From positions 124,001 to 188,000 of the forward strand of contig CAZVMN010000008.1 of assembly GCA_964629015.1 (NCBI GenBank): a stretch of DNA of 64,000 nucleotides. The letters run 5' to 3'. The notes under the pieces were generated by a model that did not search any database, was not told where the DNA came from, and saw only the letters and a program-made list of their open reading frames with translations. A program made the translations under genes and the position numbers. This document shows positions 8,425-16,985 of the stretch, one piece after another. Numbering within the stretch: the stretch's first letter is position 1; every line of letters starts with the position of its first letter. Origin of the DNA: Oceanococcus sp964629015. GTDB lineage: Bacteria > Pseudomonadota > Gammaproteobacteria > Nevskiales > Oceanococcaceae.

Positions 8425-9236
8425 TGCGCATGGCGCGGGCATTCGCAGGACTCGGCCTGCTGGCAGCGGGCGGGGCGGTGGCGCAAGCCCCCGGCGATGA
8501 TCCGGTACAGGCTTTGTTGGATTGCGCGGCGCGCAACGTGCCGACGCAGAGTTTTCTTCAAGCGGCTGAATTTGAAGTGGCCCAGGACGGCACTGCGCAA
8601 CGGCGCATCGGCGCCTCCTTGGCTGGGATGCGCGACAGCGAGCATGTGACCCTCAACATCACGGTCAGCGCACCATCCGATGTGGCGGGCACGGCGGTGT
8701 TGTTGCGTCAGGGTGAGAGCGGGCGTGAGGACATGCGCATGTACCTGCCAGCTTTGCAGCGCGTACGCCCGATCACTGGCGGCATGGCGGATCAGGGCAT
8801 CCTGGGCACCGATTTCAGCTACCGCGATATGCGCGACATTTATGGCGCTTTACGCGCCGGTCAGGCTCGTTTGTTAGGCCCGGGCAAAATCGATGAGACC
8901 GCGACCCAGCGTTTGGAATTGATTCCGGCGGCGGAGCAACAGTCACCGTATCAGCGCATGGTCGCGGATTTTTCCGAAACCGACTGTGTGCTTTTGGCCG
9001 TTGATTTTGAATCGCCAGGCCGCGGGGTGACCAAACGCCTGGTTGGCGACATCGCCTCGCTCACTCAGCTCGGCGAGCGCAGCATGTTGCTGCGTTACAC
9101 CATGCACGATCTGGAAAAGAACTCGCAGACCTTGCTGAAGCTGGGTGTGCCCGAATACGACGAAGAGATCCGCGCGTTGGCGTTTCATCCGGGCTCGTTT
9201 TACCGCTATCGCAACAAAGCGGCGGCGCCGGAATAA
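8421..9236 (+). CDS. LolA-like outer-membrane lipoprotein-sorting family protein
   Basis: 271-aa exported protein with an N-terminal signal peptide (Ala/Gly-rich core, cleavage probably after AVAQA). The body follows the LolA_like (PF17131-type) pattern: a lipoprotein-carrier beta sheet with MYLPALQRVRPI, then GILGTDFSYRDM. Such periplasmic proteins usually work beside RND/MMPL transporters in moving lipids across the envelope. The start overlaps the manC stop, suggesting translational coupling; the ATG at 8424 is equally possible. It resembles the protein at 25802-26593 in the same motifs (YLPALKRVKRI, GSEFAYEDI). The substrate is unknown. Confidence 0.75.
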   Translation: MMRMARAFAGLGLLAAGGAVAQAPGDDPVQALLDCAARNVPTQSFLQAAEFEVAQDGTAQRRIGASLAGMRDSEHVTLNITVSAPSDVAGTAVLLRQGESGREDMRMYLPALQRVRPITGGMADQGILGTDFSYRDMRDIYGALRAGQARLLGPGKIDETATQRLELIPAAEQQSPYQRMVADFSETDCVLLAVDFESPGRGVTKRLVGDIASLTQLGERSMLLRYTMHDLEKNSQTLLKLGVPEYDEEIRALAFHPGSFYRYRNKAAAPE

Positions 9237-9249
9237 CCGGCACCGCCGC
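9219..9249. terminator. Bidirectional terminator hairpin between convergent genes
   Basis: A 13-bp near-perfect stem (GCGGCGGCGCCGG against CCGGCACCGCCGC, one mismatch) with loop AATAA overlaps the stop codon of the LolA-like gene and precedes the end of the DUF1302 gene. There is no T tract, so termination strength is uncertain. Confidence 0.5.
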
Positions 9250-9255
9250 GTCAGC

Positions 9256-11070
9256 CTAGAAGCTGTAGCCCAAGGAGATCGAGACGTTGTCGCGATCTTT
9301 GATCAGGTTGTAGCTGCCGCCGCCCCAGTAGCGCTGATAGCCCAGCCCCAATTCCCACACGCTCAGGTAGGTGGTTTTGATGCCCATGACCAGGGACTTG
9401 CGACCGTCGACGAAGTTGAGGATCGGGGTCGCTGAAGTGCCTTTCACATCGTGCGCAAATACGATGGTCGGCGCGACCACGTAACGGTTCAGCACGTTGT
9501 TGTAGGTCAGCTGGGTGGCGATGCGATAACCCCAGGAGAAGGCGTCAGCGTAGCCATCTGTCTGGGTGATTGGCCCATTGGCATCCACCAGGCCCACCGC
9601 TGCGGCGACCACCGGGTTGGCTGGCAGGTAGCTGCCGGGGCCTTCCAGCAGAAGCTCATCTTTGTCGGGCATGCTGTGGATATGACTGCCGGCAACTTCA
9701 ACCAGCAGCAAGGCCTGATCATTGCGCAGCCACTTGGCCGGGCCAAAGATTTTGGTCGTCGACACATCCCACTGACTCACATCAAAGCGGCGGTAGCCCT
9801 GGATCTCTTCATTCGGCTGAAAAGGCCCGATTTGTGAGGGCAGCGGGGTACGCAGGCCGGCCAAAAGCACTTCCACGTCTTCCAGCTGTAACGGCTGGTC
9901 CTGCTTCAGGCTGTACTCGCCTTGCAGCGCCAGGCCGCCAAACGGCAAGGACATATTGAAGCTGATGCCATACAGGGAAATGTCTTCCGGGTACTCGACG
10001 AAGTAGCCACCGACCGGGGCGATGCCCTCGAAGCCCAGCGGAGCGGCGAAGCCGCTGACCAAGGGCAGGCGGCTGTGATAGTTCGCCGCGTAGAGTCCCA
10101 GATCGACGCCACCCAATGCCGGGGTGAAGATACGCAGGGCGACACCGCCTTGCCCGCCATCATCCGGTTTGCGGTCGGCTTTGCGTGGAATCGCAGAACC
10201 GCCTGCTGCCGCTGCACACGTGCCGGGACCTGACAACTCAGGACAACCACCGAAGCCAACTTCGGCGGTCTCGCCGCCGTAGCCGGCAAAGTCGTTACTT
10301 GCAAAGAAGCTGCCGGAAGGGTCGGCCTCGGTAGAGACCCAGTCGTACTGGTAAAAGCCTTCAATCGAGATGTTGTCGGTCAAATCCGCTGAGGCCCACG
10401 CCATACCGGCGGGAATGAACACCTCGGACAGATCCACCCCGGGCACGCGCAATTGCGAAGCATCCGCGGCAATGATCGAGTTGATGCCGTTGAGGACCAG
10501 TGCCGATTCGCCCCAGTTGAGCACTTGATGACCAAGGCGGAAGCTCAGATAGCGCTTGCCCAGTTGGACGGTGCCAAAGATGAAGCCTTCCAGCAGATCG
10601 GCGTCGTTGCCTATGCGGTCGCGCAGGTTGTCACGTCGGCGTTGCAAGTCAGCCGGGCCGGCCAGTCGGGTCGGTGGGCCTGCATAGTCTTCTGCATCGA
10701 AGAAATCGTGGTCATTCAGCACCGCGTCGTAAAGATAGCTGCCGCGGACCTGAGCGCCAAAATCGCCCCAGTTTAGATACAGCGTGGAGGTCACCTTCAG
10801 GCCGCCGGAGATCATATCGCCCTTGTCGAACGCCAGATTGCCGTCGTCGCCGTTGGTGGAGTAAGCCAAGCCCTGTCGACCATCAGCCGTGACATTGGAT
10901 CGGCCGATGATGTCGGGGCTTTGATCCTCAATACGCCACGCAGCGCCGGCGGTGATTGCGGTGTCGATCCGCCCGCTGACGGAGCCGAGGTCAAAGCTGG
11001 CGGCCAGTGCGGTGGAACTGCTCATGCCGGTCACGATCAGGCCGGCCATCAAATGATTGAGTGTTTTCAT
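9256..11070 (-). CDS. DUF1302 family outer-membrane protein
   Basis: 604-aa protein with a signal peptide ending near ALAA and many alternating beta-strand segments. The family hallmark QVLNWGESALVLNGINSI lies near residue 183, followed by LRVPGVDLSEVFIPAGMAW. The C-terminal residue is Phe (SLGYSF), typical of outer-membrane barrels. DUF1302 proteins are often found with DUF1329 proteins, LolA-like proteins and RND transporters and are thought to act in hydrophobic-compound transport; the exact role is unknown. The lipase-like gene lies directly upstream on the same strand, 15 nt apart, so the two may form an operon. Confidence 0.85.
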   Translation of the reverse strand: MKTLNHLMAGLIVTGMSSSTALAASFDLGSVSGRIDTAITAGAAWRIEDQSPDIIGRSNVTADGRQGLAYSTNGDDGNLAFDKGDMISGGLKVTSTLYLNWGDFGAQVRGSYLYDAVLNDHDFFDAEDYAGPPTRLAGPADLQRRRDNLRDRIGNDADLLEGFIFGTVQLGKRYLSFRLGHQVLNWGESALVLNGINSIIAADASQLRVPGVDLSEVFIPAGMAWASADLTDNISIEGFYQYDWVSTEADPSGSFFASNDFAGYGGETAEVGFGGCPELSGPGTCAAAAGGSAIPRKADRKPDDGGQGGVALRIFTPALGGVDLGLYAANYHSRLPLVSGFAAPLGFEGIAPVGGYFVEYPEDISLYGISFNMSLPFGGLALQGEYSLKQDQPLQLEDVEVLLAGLRTPLPSQIGPFQPNEEIQGYRRFDVSQWDVSTTKIFGPAKWLRNDQALLLVEVAGSHIHSMPDKDELLLEGPGSYLPANPVVAAAVGLVDANGPITQTDGYADAFSWGYRIATQLTYNNVLNRYVVAPTIVFAHDVKGTSATPILNFVDGRKSLVMGIKTTYLSVWELGLGYQRYWGGGSYNLIKDRDNVSISLGYSF

Positions 11071-11085
11071 GATGGGTCTCCTGGA

Positions 11086-13227
11086 TCAATTCGCGGCTTG
11101 CGGGCAGTTACCGCCGAGCGGTAGGCAAGCCCCGTTGCTGGCCAGGAAATTGGCCACCTGACGTTGCATTTCCACAAACACCGCGTCGTCCGTGGGATTG
11201 GCCGTCGTGGGTTGCAAAATGCTGCCGTGGTTACCGCTATCAAAGCGCACAAGTTCGCTGCCTCCGGTGAGTACCGAGGGGCTGCTGAGGGGAGGGCTGA
11301 TATCGGTGCCTGTCAGACCCATCACGCGGGCAAGCGGTTCGGTGCCGGACAACAGGCCCGGGATGAAGACATTGTCGCCGTCGGCGGTGTTGGGGACGAC
11401 GCTGTCACCGACCACCTCGATCATGTGGATGGCGCGATCAGCTCCTGCAGCAGAGGCCCAATTGATGGGGTCTGCCGGATCAACAGCGAGTTGAGCGAAG
11501 CGCAGGAAGATTTCGTAGGTGTCGGTGCCCTTGACGATACCTGCGGCTTCCAGACCGCCAGCCACAACCGGGCCGAAGGTAGCCGAGGCATCCAGCAATT
11601 TGCCGATGCCGCCGCCGGGCATGGCCAGACTGGCCGCCTTGATCTCGTCATTGGCGCCGAGCAAGGTGGTGCCGACGATGCCGCCCAGCGAGTGACCGAG
11701 GAAGTGCACCCGGTTGGTGTTGATCACGTCATCCGGATCTGCGCCGAGGACCAGATTGTCCAGCGAGCGAATCAGATGAACCTGATCAACCACCGATTGG
11801 CGAATGTTGTCGCGCGAGGTGATCGGGCTGGTCAAATTGATGAAGTGAGCGCCAGAGTCGTCGACAGTGCCGTCGCCATCCAGATCCGCATCGAAGGTGC
11901 GTTCGGTGGTCCCGGCGACGCGCAAGGGATGCCCTGGTGGCAGGCCATGCAAAGGTTGGTCGATGGCCACCGTGACAAAGCCTGCGGCGGACAGCGCGCC
12001 AGCAATCCCGAACATCTGTGAACGGTTGCCAGTGATGCCGTGCAAGAACACCACAACCGGCCAGCCGCCGGCTGGCGCGTCACCCTGCGGGCGTGCCAAA
12101 ACCAGAGGAACCAGCTGATCAGCCTGCTTTTCCGGCACCGGATAGCACAGCGTGGTGCTGCTGGGAGGCAGCAGGGCTTCACACGGTGCGCCGGTTCCCG
12201 GGTGAACGACACCGGCGCTGATCACGCCGTTGTTGTGCCACACCGAGGTGTTGATGTTTTCAGCGCCGGGTGCGTGGTAATAGGGCAGATTCAAAGCACC
12301 GACATAAACCAACGGATTGTTGGCTTCGGGCAGCGGCAAGGGTTCTGCGGGGCTACCGAGCAACTGGTCCAGTGTCAGCCCGCTGGGCTGAGCCTGAATC
12401 AATTGCGCTTGTGCGTCGGCGTTGAGTGCATTGAGTGTCGGTGTGATCGACTGGGTGGTGAACGACCAGGCCAGCACCAGATCATCGCGATCGATCTCCC
12501 CTCGAGAGTTGGGCGCCAGTGCCGAGAGCTGTTGCAGGCCTCCAACGACCGGGGCGATGAAGCTGGCCTGGAGCTGATCCAGTGCCGGTATCAGGTCGGT
12601 GCGGCCGAATTGATTGAGCGCCGCCAACAAAGTGCTGGTGGTTTGCTCGCTGAACGGTGTGTCGGTATTCAGCGCGTTGAACAGATCGGCGGGGATAGCT
12701 GGTGCGCCCGCTGGGCTTCGCAGCTCGCGGGTCAGACCGACCAGATAACGTGTCGATTCCTGCAACGGCTTGGTCCAGTGAATCACCAAGCGTGGGCTGA
12801 GCCGTGAAACTGGCGACAGAGTGACTTCAAAGTCTTCGCCGGGGATCAGTTCCCGAGCGCGCTGACTGTCGAAGATGCGAATGCCATTGGGCGCTTGCGC
12901 GATATCCACCTTGCCTTGCAGGTTGGTGAACATGGTGGCGGTGGTTGACCAGCCGTCAGCGAGACCCCAGCCGGGGATGGCGGCGAGCGAACCGGCAGGT
13001 GCCAACGTCCCGTCGGCGTTGTTGTCGGGGTTGTCATCCTGGCCTGTTTCGCGACCAAACAGCAGGTCGATGGGCAGGGGCAGAATCGCACCGGTCGTAT
13101 TGGTGGGTAACACCACCGGGTCAAACAAGGGCTTGGGACCGAAATCGTCATCGGTCCGCAGACCGTTGTCATCCGGACTGCATGCAGCCAAAGCCAGCAT
13201 CATGCCGGCAGCCAGTAATGCTCTCAT
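11086..13227 (-). CDS. Lipase-like lipoprotein (bacterial virulence-factor lipase, N-terminal family)
   Basis: 713-aa surface or periplasmic lipoprotein with signal peptide and lipobox LAAC (C16). The N-terminal half matches the Lipase_bact_N (PF12262) type seen in VolA and Pla-1/cef lipases, including KPLQESTRYLVGLT near residues 148-161. The C-terminal half is an alpha/beta hydrolase with VVVFLHGITG and the nucleophile S513 in GHSLGG. It probably hydrolyses phospholipid or other ester substrates outside the inner membrane. It ends 15 nt before the DUF1302 gene, suggesting a lipid-release and uptake pair; that link is inferred. Confidence 0.85.
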   Translation of the reverse strand: MRALLAAGMMLALAACSPDDNGLRTDDDFGPKPLFDPVVLPTNTTGAILPLPIDLLFGRETGQDDNPDNNADGTLAPAGSLAAIPGWGLADGWSTTATMFTNLQGKVDIAQAPNGIRIFDSQRARELIPGEDFEVTLSPVSRLSPRLVIHWTKPLQESTRYLVGLTRELRSPAGAPAIPADLFNALNTDTPFSEQTTSTLLAALNQFGRTDLIPALDQLQASFIAPVVGGLQQLSALAPNSRGEIDRDDLVLAWSFTTQSITPTLNALNADAQAQLIQAQPSGLTLDQLLGSPAEPLPLPEANNPLVYVGALNLPYYHAPGAENINTSVWHNNGVISAGVVHPGTGAPCEALLPPSSTTLCYPVPEKQADQLVPLVLARPQGDAPAGGWPVVVFLHGITGNRSQMFGIAGALSAAGFVTVAIDQPLHGLPPGHPLRVAGTTERTFDADLDGDGTVDDSGAHFINLTSPITSRDNIRQSVVDQVHLIRSLDNLVLGADPDDVINTNRVHFLGHSLGGIVGTTLLGANDEIKAASLAMPGGGIGKLLDASATFGPVVAGGLEAAGIVKGTDTYEIFLRFAQLAVDPADPINWASAAGADRAIHMIEVVGDSVVPNTADGDNVFIPGLLSGTEPLARVMGLTGTDISPPLSSPSVLTGGSELVRFDSGNHGSILQPTTANPTDDAVFVEMQRQVANFLASNGACLPLGGNCPQAAN

Positions 13228-13352
13228 GGTGTCTCCCCATGCTGTGTAATGTGGTGTCAGCGGATCTAGTGTGTTTTTGCCGACGTGAAGAGAATATGAA
13301 TAGGCAGCCTCGAAGTCTGTAAGTCGCGCGGTTATCCAACCGCAAGAAAATC

Positions 13353-13934
13353 CTACGCTCGGCGCAGCCGAACGGCAAACAGGGCTAGCAGCAGGGTGAG
13401 ATAGATGAACGGCTCAGGTTCATTGACTTTGACCTTCCAGATGAAATGCACACACGCCAGTAGGGCGGCCGGATAGACCAATCGGTGTAGACGTTTCCAG
13501 TTGCGCTTGAGGCGGCGTTGCCAGCCGCGCGTAGAGGTTATGGCCAGAGGTGTGAGCAGCACCAACGCGGCAAATCCGACCGTGATATACGGGCGTTCCA
13601 GGACCTCTTCACCCAATCTGCTGAGCGACAGACTCAGGTCGAAAACCAGATACACCGCAAAGTGACAGAGCAGGTAAAAGAAGCTCCACAGGCCGAGCTG
13701 ACGTCGAATCTGGATTGGCCAACGCCACTGAAACAGGCGTTGCAACGGCGTCATCGCCAGGGTCACCAACAGCAGACGCAACGCCCACAGGCCGCTGTGA
13801 TGGGTCAGGGTTTCAATTGGGTTGACGCCCAGATTTGCGCTGGCGATCCACCACATGGCCTGGCCCAGTGGGATGGCGCACAGGGCAAAGCAAAGCAAGC
13901 GGATGTGCCCGACCGACGGGCGCCAAGCTGGCAT
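13353..13934 (-). CDS. msrQ: MsrQ, heme-binding membrane subunit of methionine sulfoxide reductase
   Basis: 193-aa membrane protein with about six hydrophobic segments. The YedZ-family motifs NPIETLTHHSGLWAL (about 35-49), RRQLGLWSFFYLLCHF (about 77-92) and WKRLHRLVY (about 146-154) are present, with histidines able to bind heme. It passes electrons from the respiratory chain to MsrP, which repairs oxidised periplasmic proteins. The start overlaps the msrP stop by one base (TGATG), so the pair is co-translated. Length is near the usual 200 aa. Confidence 0.93.
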   Translation of the reverse strand: MPAWRPSVGHIRLLCFALCAIPLGQAMWWIASANLGVNPIETLTHHSGLWALRLLLVTLAMTPLQRLFQWRWPIQIRRQLGLWSFFYLLCHFAVYLVFDLSLSLSRLGEEVLERPYITVGFAALVLLTPLAITSTRGWQRRLKRNWKRLHRLVYPAALLACVHFIWKVKVNEPEPFIYLTLLLALFAVRLRRA

Positions 13935-14896
13935 CAGTAGTACTTGCGCAGATCCATGCCGTCGTAAAGACCGGCCACCTGTTCGGCGTAGCCGTTGAAC
14001 ATCAGTGTGTCGCGCTTGAACAACTCACCGATACGGCGCTCGCGGGCCTGCGACCAACGCGGATGGTCCACCTTGGGATTCACGTTGGCGTAGAAGCCGT
14101 ACTCACGAGGTTGCAGCATATTCCAGGTGGTTTTGGGTTCGTTGCGGCTGAAGCGAATGCGGACGATGGATTTGATGCTTTTGAAACCGTACTTCCAGGG
14201 CACGACCAGCCGCATCGGTGCGCCGTTCTGACGCGGTAGCGGTTTGCCGTAAAGGCCGGTTGCCATGAACGCCAGTGGGTGCATGGCTTCATCCATGCGC
14301 AGACCTTCGCGATACGGCCAATCGATTCCCGAGGCGTCGAGGCGCATCTCATCAGGTTTGACTGCGGTTTCAAACGCGACGTATTTGGCTTTGTCATTGG
14401 GGGCAAAACGCTGCAGCAAAGCGCTCAGTTCAAACCCTCGCCAGGGGATCACCATCGACCAGCCTTCAACGCAACGCAGGCGGTAGATACGCTCTTCGTG
14501 CGGCATGTCTTTGATCAGCGCATGCAGGTCAAACTCGCCGCCCGCGTCGCATTCGCCATCGACGCGCAAGGTCCACGGCTTCAGCGACAAGGTGTGGGCA
14601 AACCGCGCCGGGTCGCTCTTGCCGGTGCCGAATTCGTAAAAATTGTTGTAGCTGGTGATGTCCTCGAAGCTATTGAGGGCTTCGCCCGCGGCAAAATCCA
14701 GGCGCCCATCGCGCTGCGAGGTTTTGCCCAGCGGTTGTGGACTGGCAGCGGGTGGCTCCTCGGCACGGCTCAGGCAAGCCGGTGCTGCCAGTGTGGCAAG
14801 CGAGCCTGCGGCCAGCTGCATGAAGCGGCGACGATCCCAGAACAGAGCTTCCGGTGTGATTTCGCTGCGTGAGGGCTGTGGGATTTTTGCTTTCAT
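13934..14896 (-). CDS. msrP: MsrP, molybdopterin catalytic subunit of methionine sulfoxide reductase
   Basis: Periplasmic molybdoenzyme of the YedY/MsrP family, 320 aa, reducing protein-bound methionine sulfoxide. The N terminus has a Tat signal (DRRRFMQLAAGS, residues 21-32) for folded export. The Mo-ligand cysteine lies in RLRCVEGWSMVIPW, followed by KYGFKSIKSIVRIRF. It is first in the msrPQ operon. Confidence 0.94.
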   Translation of the reverse strand: MKAKIPQPSRSEITPEALFWDRRRFMQLAAGSLATLAAPACLSRAEEPPAASPQPLGKTSQRDGRLDFAAGEALNSFEDITSYNNFYEFGTGKSDPARFAHTLSLKPWTLRVDGECDAGGEFDLHALIKDMPHEERIYRLRCVEGWSMVIPWRGFELSALLQRFAPNDKAKYVAFETAVKPDEMRLDASGIDWPYREGLRMDEAMHPLAFMATGLYGKPLPRQNGAPMRLVVPWKYGFKSIKSIVRIRFSRNEPKTTWNMLQPREYGFYANVNPKVDHPRWSQARERRIGELFKRDTLMFNGYAEQVAGLYDGMDLRKYY

Positions 14897-14995
14897 GCCG
14901 ATATAGACCGGGCAAATCGGATTTGTGTTTCATCCTGCCGCAAATGCGGATCAGATGATGGCATGCATCGACGCAATCGATGCTTCCCCTACAAT

Positions 14996-15403
14996 ATGCC
15001 CATGACTTTTGAAGACTTGAAAGCCAGCTTTTCCCTGATGGGATCGTGGGAGGAGCGCTACGGGCTGATTATCGATCTCGGGCGCCAGCTTGAGCCGCTG
15101 CCGCAGGAGGCTTATGTCGAGGCTAACAAGGTGCGCGGCTGCATGAGCCAGGTGTGGATGATCTCGGAAACCCAGCCCGACGGTCGCATCGTGATTCATG
15201 GTGATTCCGATGCGCACATCGTCAAGGGGCTGATCGCGGTGCTGCTGATGATCTACTCGGGCAAAACGCCGGAAGAAATTGGCCAGATCGACATCAAAAG
15301 TGTATTTGCCGAACTCGGCTTGGAGCAGCACATCAGCGCCAACCGCCGCAACGGTTTTTACGCCATGGTCGAGCGTATCGGGCAGATGGCAAAGAGCGGC
15401 TGA
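14996..15403 (+). CDS. sufE: SufE family Fe-S assembly protein
   Basis: Sulfur acceptor that takes persulfide from the cysteine desulfurase SufS and passes it to the SUF scaffold. About 135 aa with the active cysteine C49 in KVRGCMSQVW and the fold-defining LIDLGRQL segment earlier. Two starts, 14996 and 15002, are possible and no clear ribosome-binding site separates them; the longer frame from 14963 adds residues not typical of the family. No other suf genes are next to it. Confidence 0.92.
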   Translation: MPMTFEDLKASFSLMGSWEERYGLIIDLGRQLEPLPQEAYVEANKVRGCMSQVWMISETQPDGRIVIHGDSDAHIVKGLIAVLLMIYSGKTPEEIGQIDIKSVFAELGLEQHISANRRNGFYAMVERIGQMAKSG

Positions 15404-15416
15404 GCTTGTCGTGCTG

Positions 15417-15443
15417 GGGTCTGTGCATGGTCAGCACAGACCC
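15417..15443. terminator. Bidirectional hairpin between sufE and nfeD
   Basis: Perfect 10-bp stem GGGTCTGTGC/GCACAGACCC with a 7-nt loop, placed between the converging stops of sufE and the NfeD gene. There is no T tract on either side, so its strength is uncertain. Confidence 0.55.
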
Positions 15444-15459
15444 TCGGCGTGCGGCCTGA

Positions 15460-15912
15460 TCAGTCGGCCGCGTCGACCTGCAATGTCGTGCCATTGACGG
15501 CCAACACGCGCACCACGCTGCCCTGCGGCAGGTCGGGACCGGTACAGCGCCAGGTGGAATCGGCCACCTTGACCCGACCCACGCCATCCTGGATGGCCGT
15601 GGCGAGCTGCAGAGTGCGCCCGACCAGATGCTGGCCGGGGTGATTGAGCTGGCTCGCCGCATCGTCTTCCGGAGACGGTGGGTTGCGCTTCTGATATACC
15701 TTGAAAACCACCGTGCAACTCACCGCCAACACGCTGAAGATGATCATCTGAGCATCCAGGCTCAGATTCGTACCCAAGCTGATGAAGCCGGTGACCAGAG
15801 CGGCGACGCCGAACCAAAGCAACACAGCACCCGGAATAAAGGCCTCCAGCGCGATGAGCAGAATGCCCGCGCTGAACCAGTACCAATAAACGTTGGCTTG
15901 ATCCAGTTCCAT
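15460..15912 (-). CDS. NfeD family membrane protein (short form)
   Basis: 150-aa protein with hydrophobic helices near residues 10-30, 32-50 and 55-70, a polar linker (KRNPPSPEDD) and a C-terminal OB-fold-like domain. Short NfeD proteins pair with SPFH proteins and are thought to support membrane-domain organisation or quality control. The gene follows the SPFH gene by 2 nt, so the two form one operon. Confidence 0.88.
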   Translation of the reverse strand: MELDQANVYWYWFSAGILLIALEAFIPGAVLLWFGVAALVTGFISLGTNLSLDAQMIIFSVLAVSCTVVFKVYQKRNPPSPEDDAASQLNHPGQHLVGRTLQLATAIQDGVGRVKVADSTWRCTGPDLPQGSVVRVLAVNGTTLQVDAAD

Positions 15913-15914
15913 GG

Positions 15915-16829
15915 TCAGGCCTTGGGTTTGTCGCTTATCGAGCCGAGCAGCTCTTTGACGCCGCCCAGGGAGCCAATCAAATTGCTGGCTTCCAGTGGAA
16001 GCAGTATGACTTTCTGGTTGGGGGCCGCGCCGATATCACGCAAGGCCTCGGTGTATTTTTGAGCGACGAAGTAATTGATCGCTTTGACATCGCCTTCGGC
16101 GATGGCCAGGGACACATCGCGCGTGGCTTTGGCTTCGGCTTGGGCCAAACGCTCTCGCGCTTCGGCGTCGCGCTGGGCTGCTTCCAGGCGGCCTTCCGCC
16201 TCGAGAATCATCGCGCGCTTTTCCCCTTCGGCTTTTTTGATTTCGGCTTCGCGATGGCCTTCCGCCTCGAGAATGTTGGCGCGCTTTTCGCGCTCTGCCT
16301 TCATCTGGCGGGCCATCGAATCGACCAGGTCGGTGGGTGGTGAAATGTCTTTGATCTCGACGCGTTTGACCTGCGTGCCCCAGGCCTCGGAGGCTTCATC
16401 GATAATCTTGAGGAGTTTGATGTTGATTTCGTCACGGCGTGACAGGGCTTCATCCAGATCCATTTCACCCAGCACGGAACGGATCGAGGTCATGGCCAGA
16501 TTGACCACCGCGCGCATCAGGTCGCGCACTTCATATGCGGCGCGTGCTGCGTCCGCCACCACGATGTAGACCACGCCATCCACACTGACCTGAGCGTTGT
16601 CACGGGTGATGACATCCTGGCTGGGAATGTCGATCACCTGCTCCATCACATTGATCTTGTGGCCGATGCGATCGACGATCGGCATGATGAAGTGCAGACC
16701 CGGTTCCAGCGTCCGGGTGAAACGGCCAAAGCGTTCTACCGTATAGCGATGGCCTTGCGAAACCACCTTGACCCCGAGAAAGACGCCGACAACGGCGAGC
16801 ACCAACATGGCGATAACGAAACTGGTCAT
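15915..16829 (-). CDS. SPFH/Band 7 (stomatin-like, QmcA-type) protein
   Basis: 304-aa membrane-anchored protein: an N-terminal hydrophobic segment (residues 3-22), the SPFH domain starting near GHRYTVERFGRF, then a Glu/Ala-rich coiled coil (about 185-245) with repeated EAEGHREAEIKKAEG-type units. The prohibitin-like motif EMDLDEALSRRDEIN is present. Such proteins oligomerise at the inner membrane and regulate proteases such as FtsH. NfeD follows directly. Confidence 0.92.
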   Translation of the reverse strand: MTSFVIAMLVLAVVGVFLGVKVVSQGHRYTVERFGRFTRTLEPGLHFIMPIVDRIGHKINVMEQVIDIPSQDVITRDNAQVSVDGVVYIVVADAARAAYEVRDLMRAVVNLAMTSIRSVLGEMDLDEALSRRDEINIKLLKIIDEASEAWGTQVKRVEIKDISPPTDLVDSMARQMKAEREKRANILEAEGHREAEIKKAEGEKRAMILEAEGRLEAAQRDAEARERLAQAEAKATRDVSLAIAEGDVKAINYFVAQKYTEALRDIGAAPNQKVILLPLEASNLIGSLGGVKELLGSISDKPKA

Positions 16830-16985
16830 TAGGGTTCCCCTGTTTACATGGGCTTCGCTGGCCCGAGAGATGTTTGTCCGGCCGCTTGTCCGGGTTCATC
16901 GAAGTGTAGACTAATAGCATATGGCAACAGTCCAATCGGGACTTTTACCATCGAAATATGACTGGAATTCGCTGCGGACAGTCAC

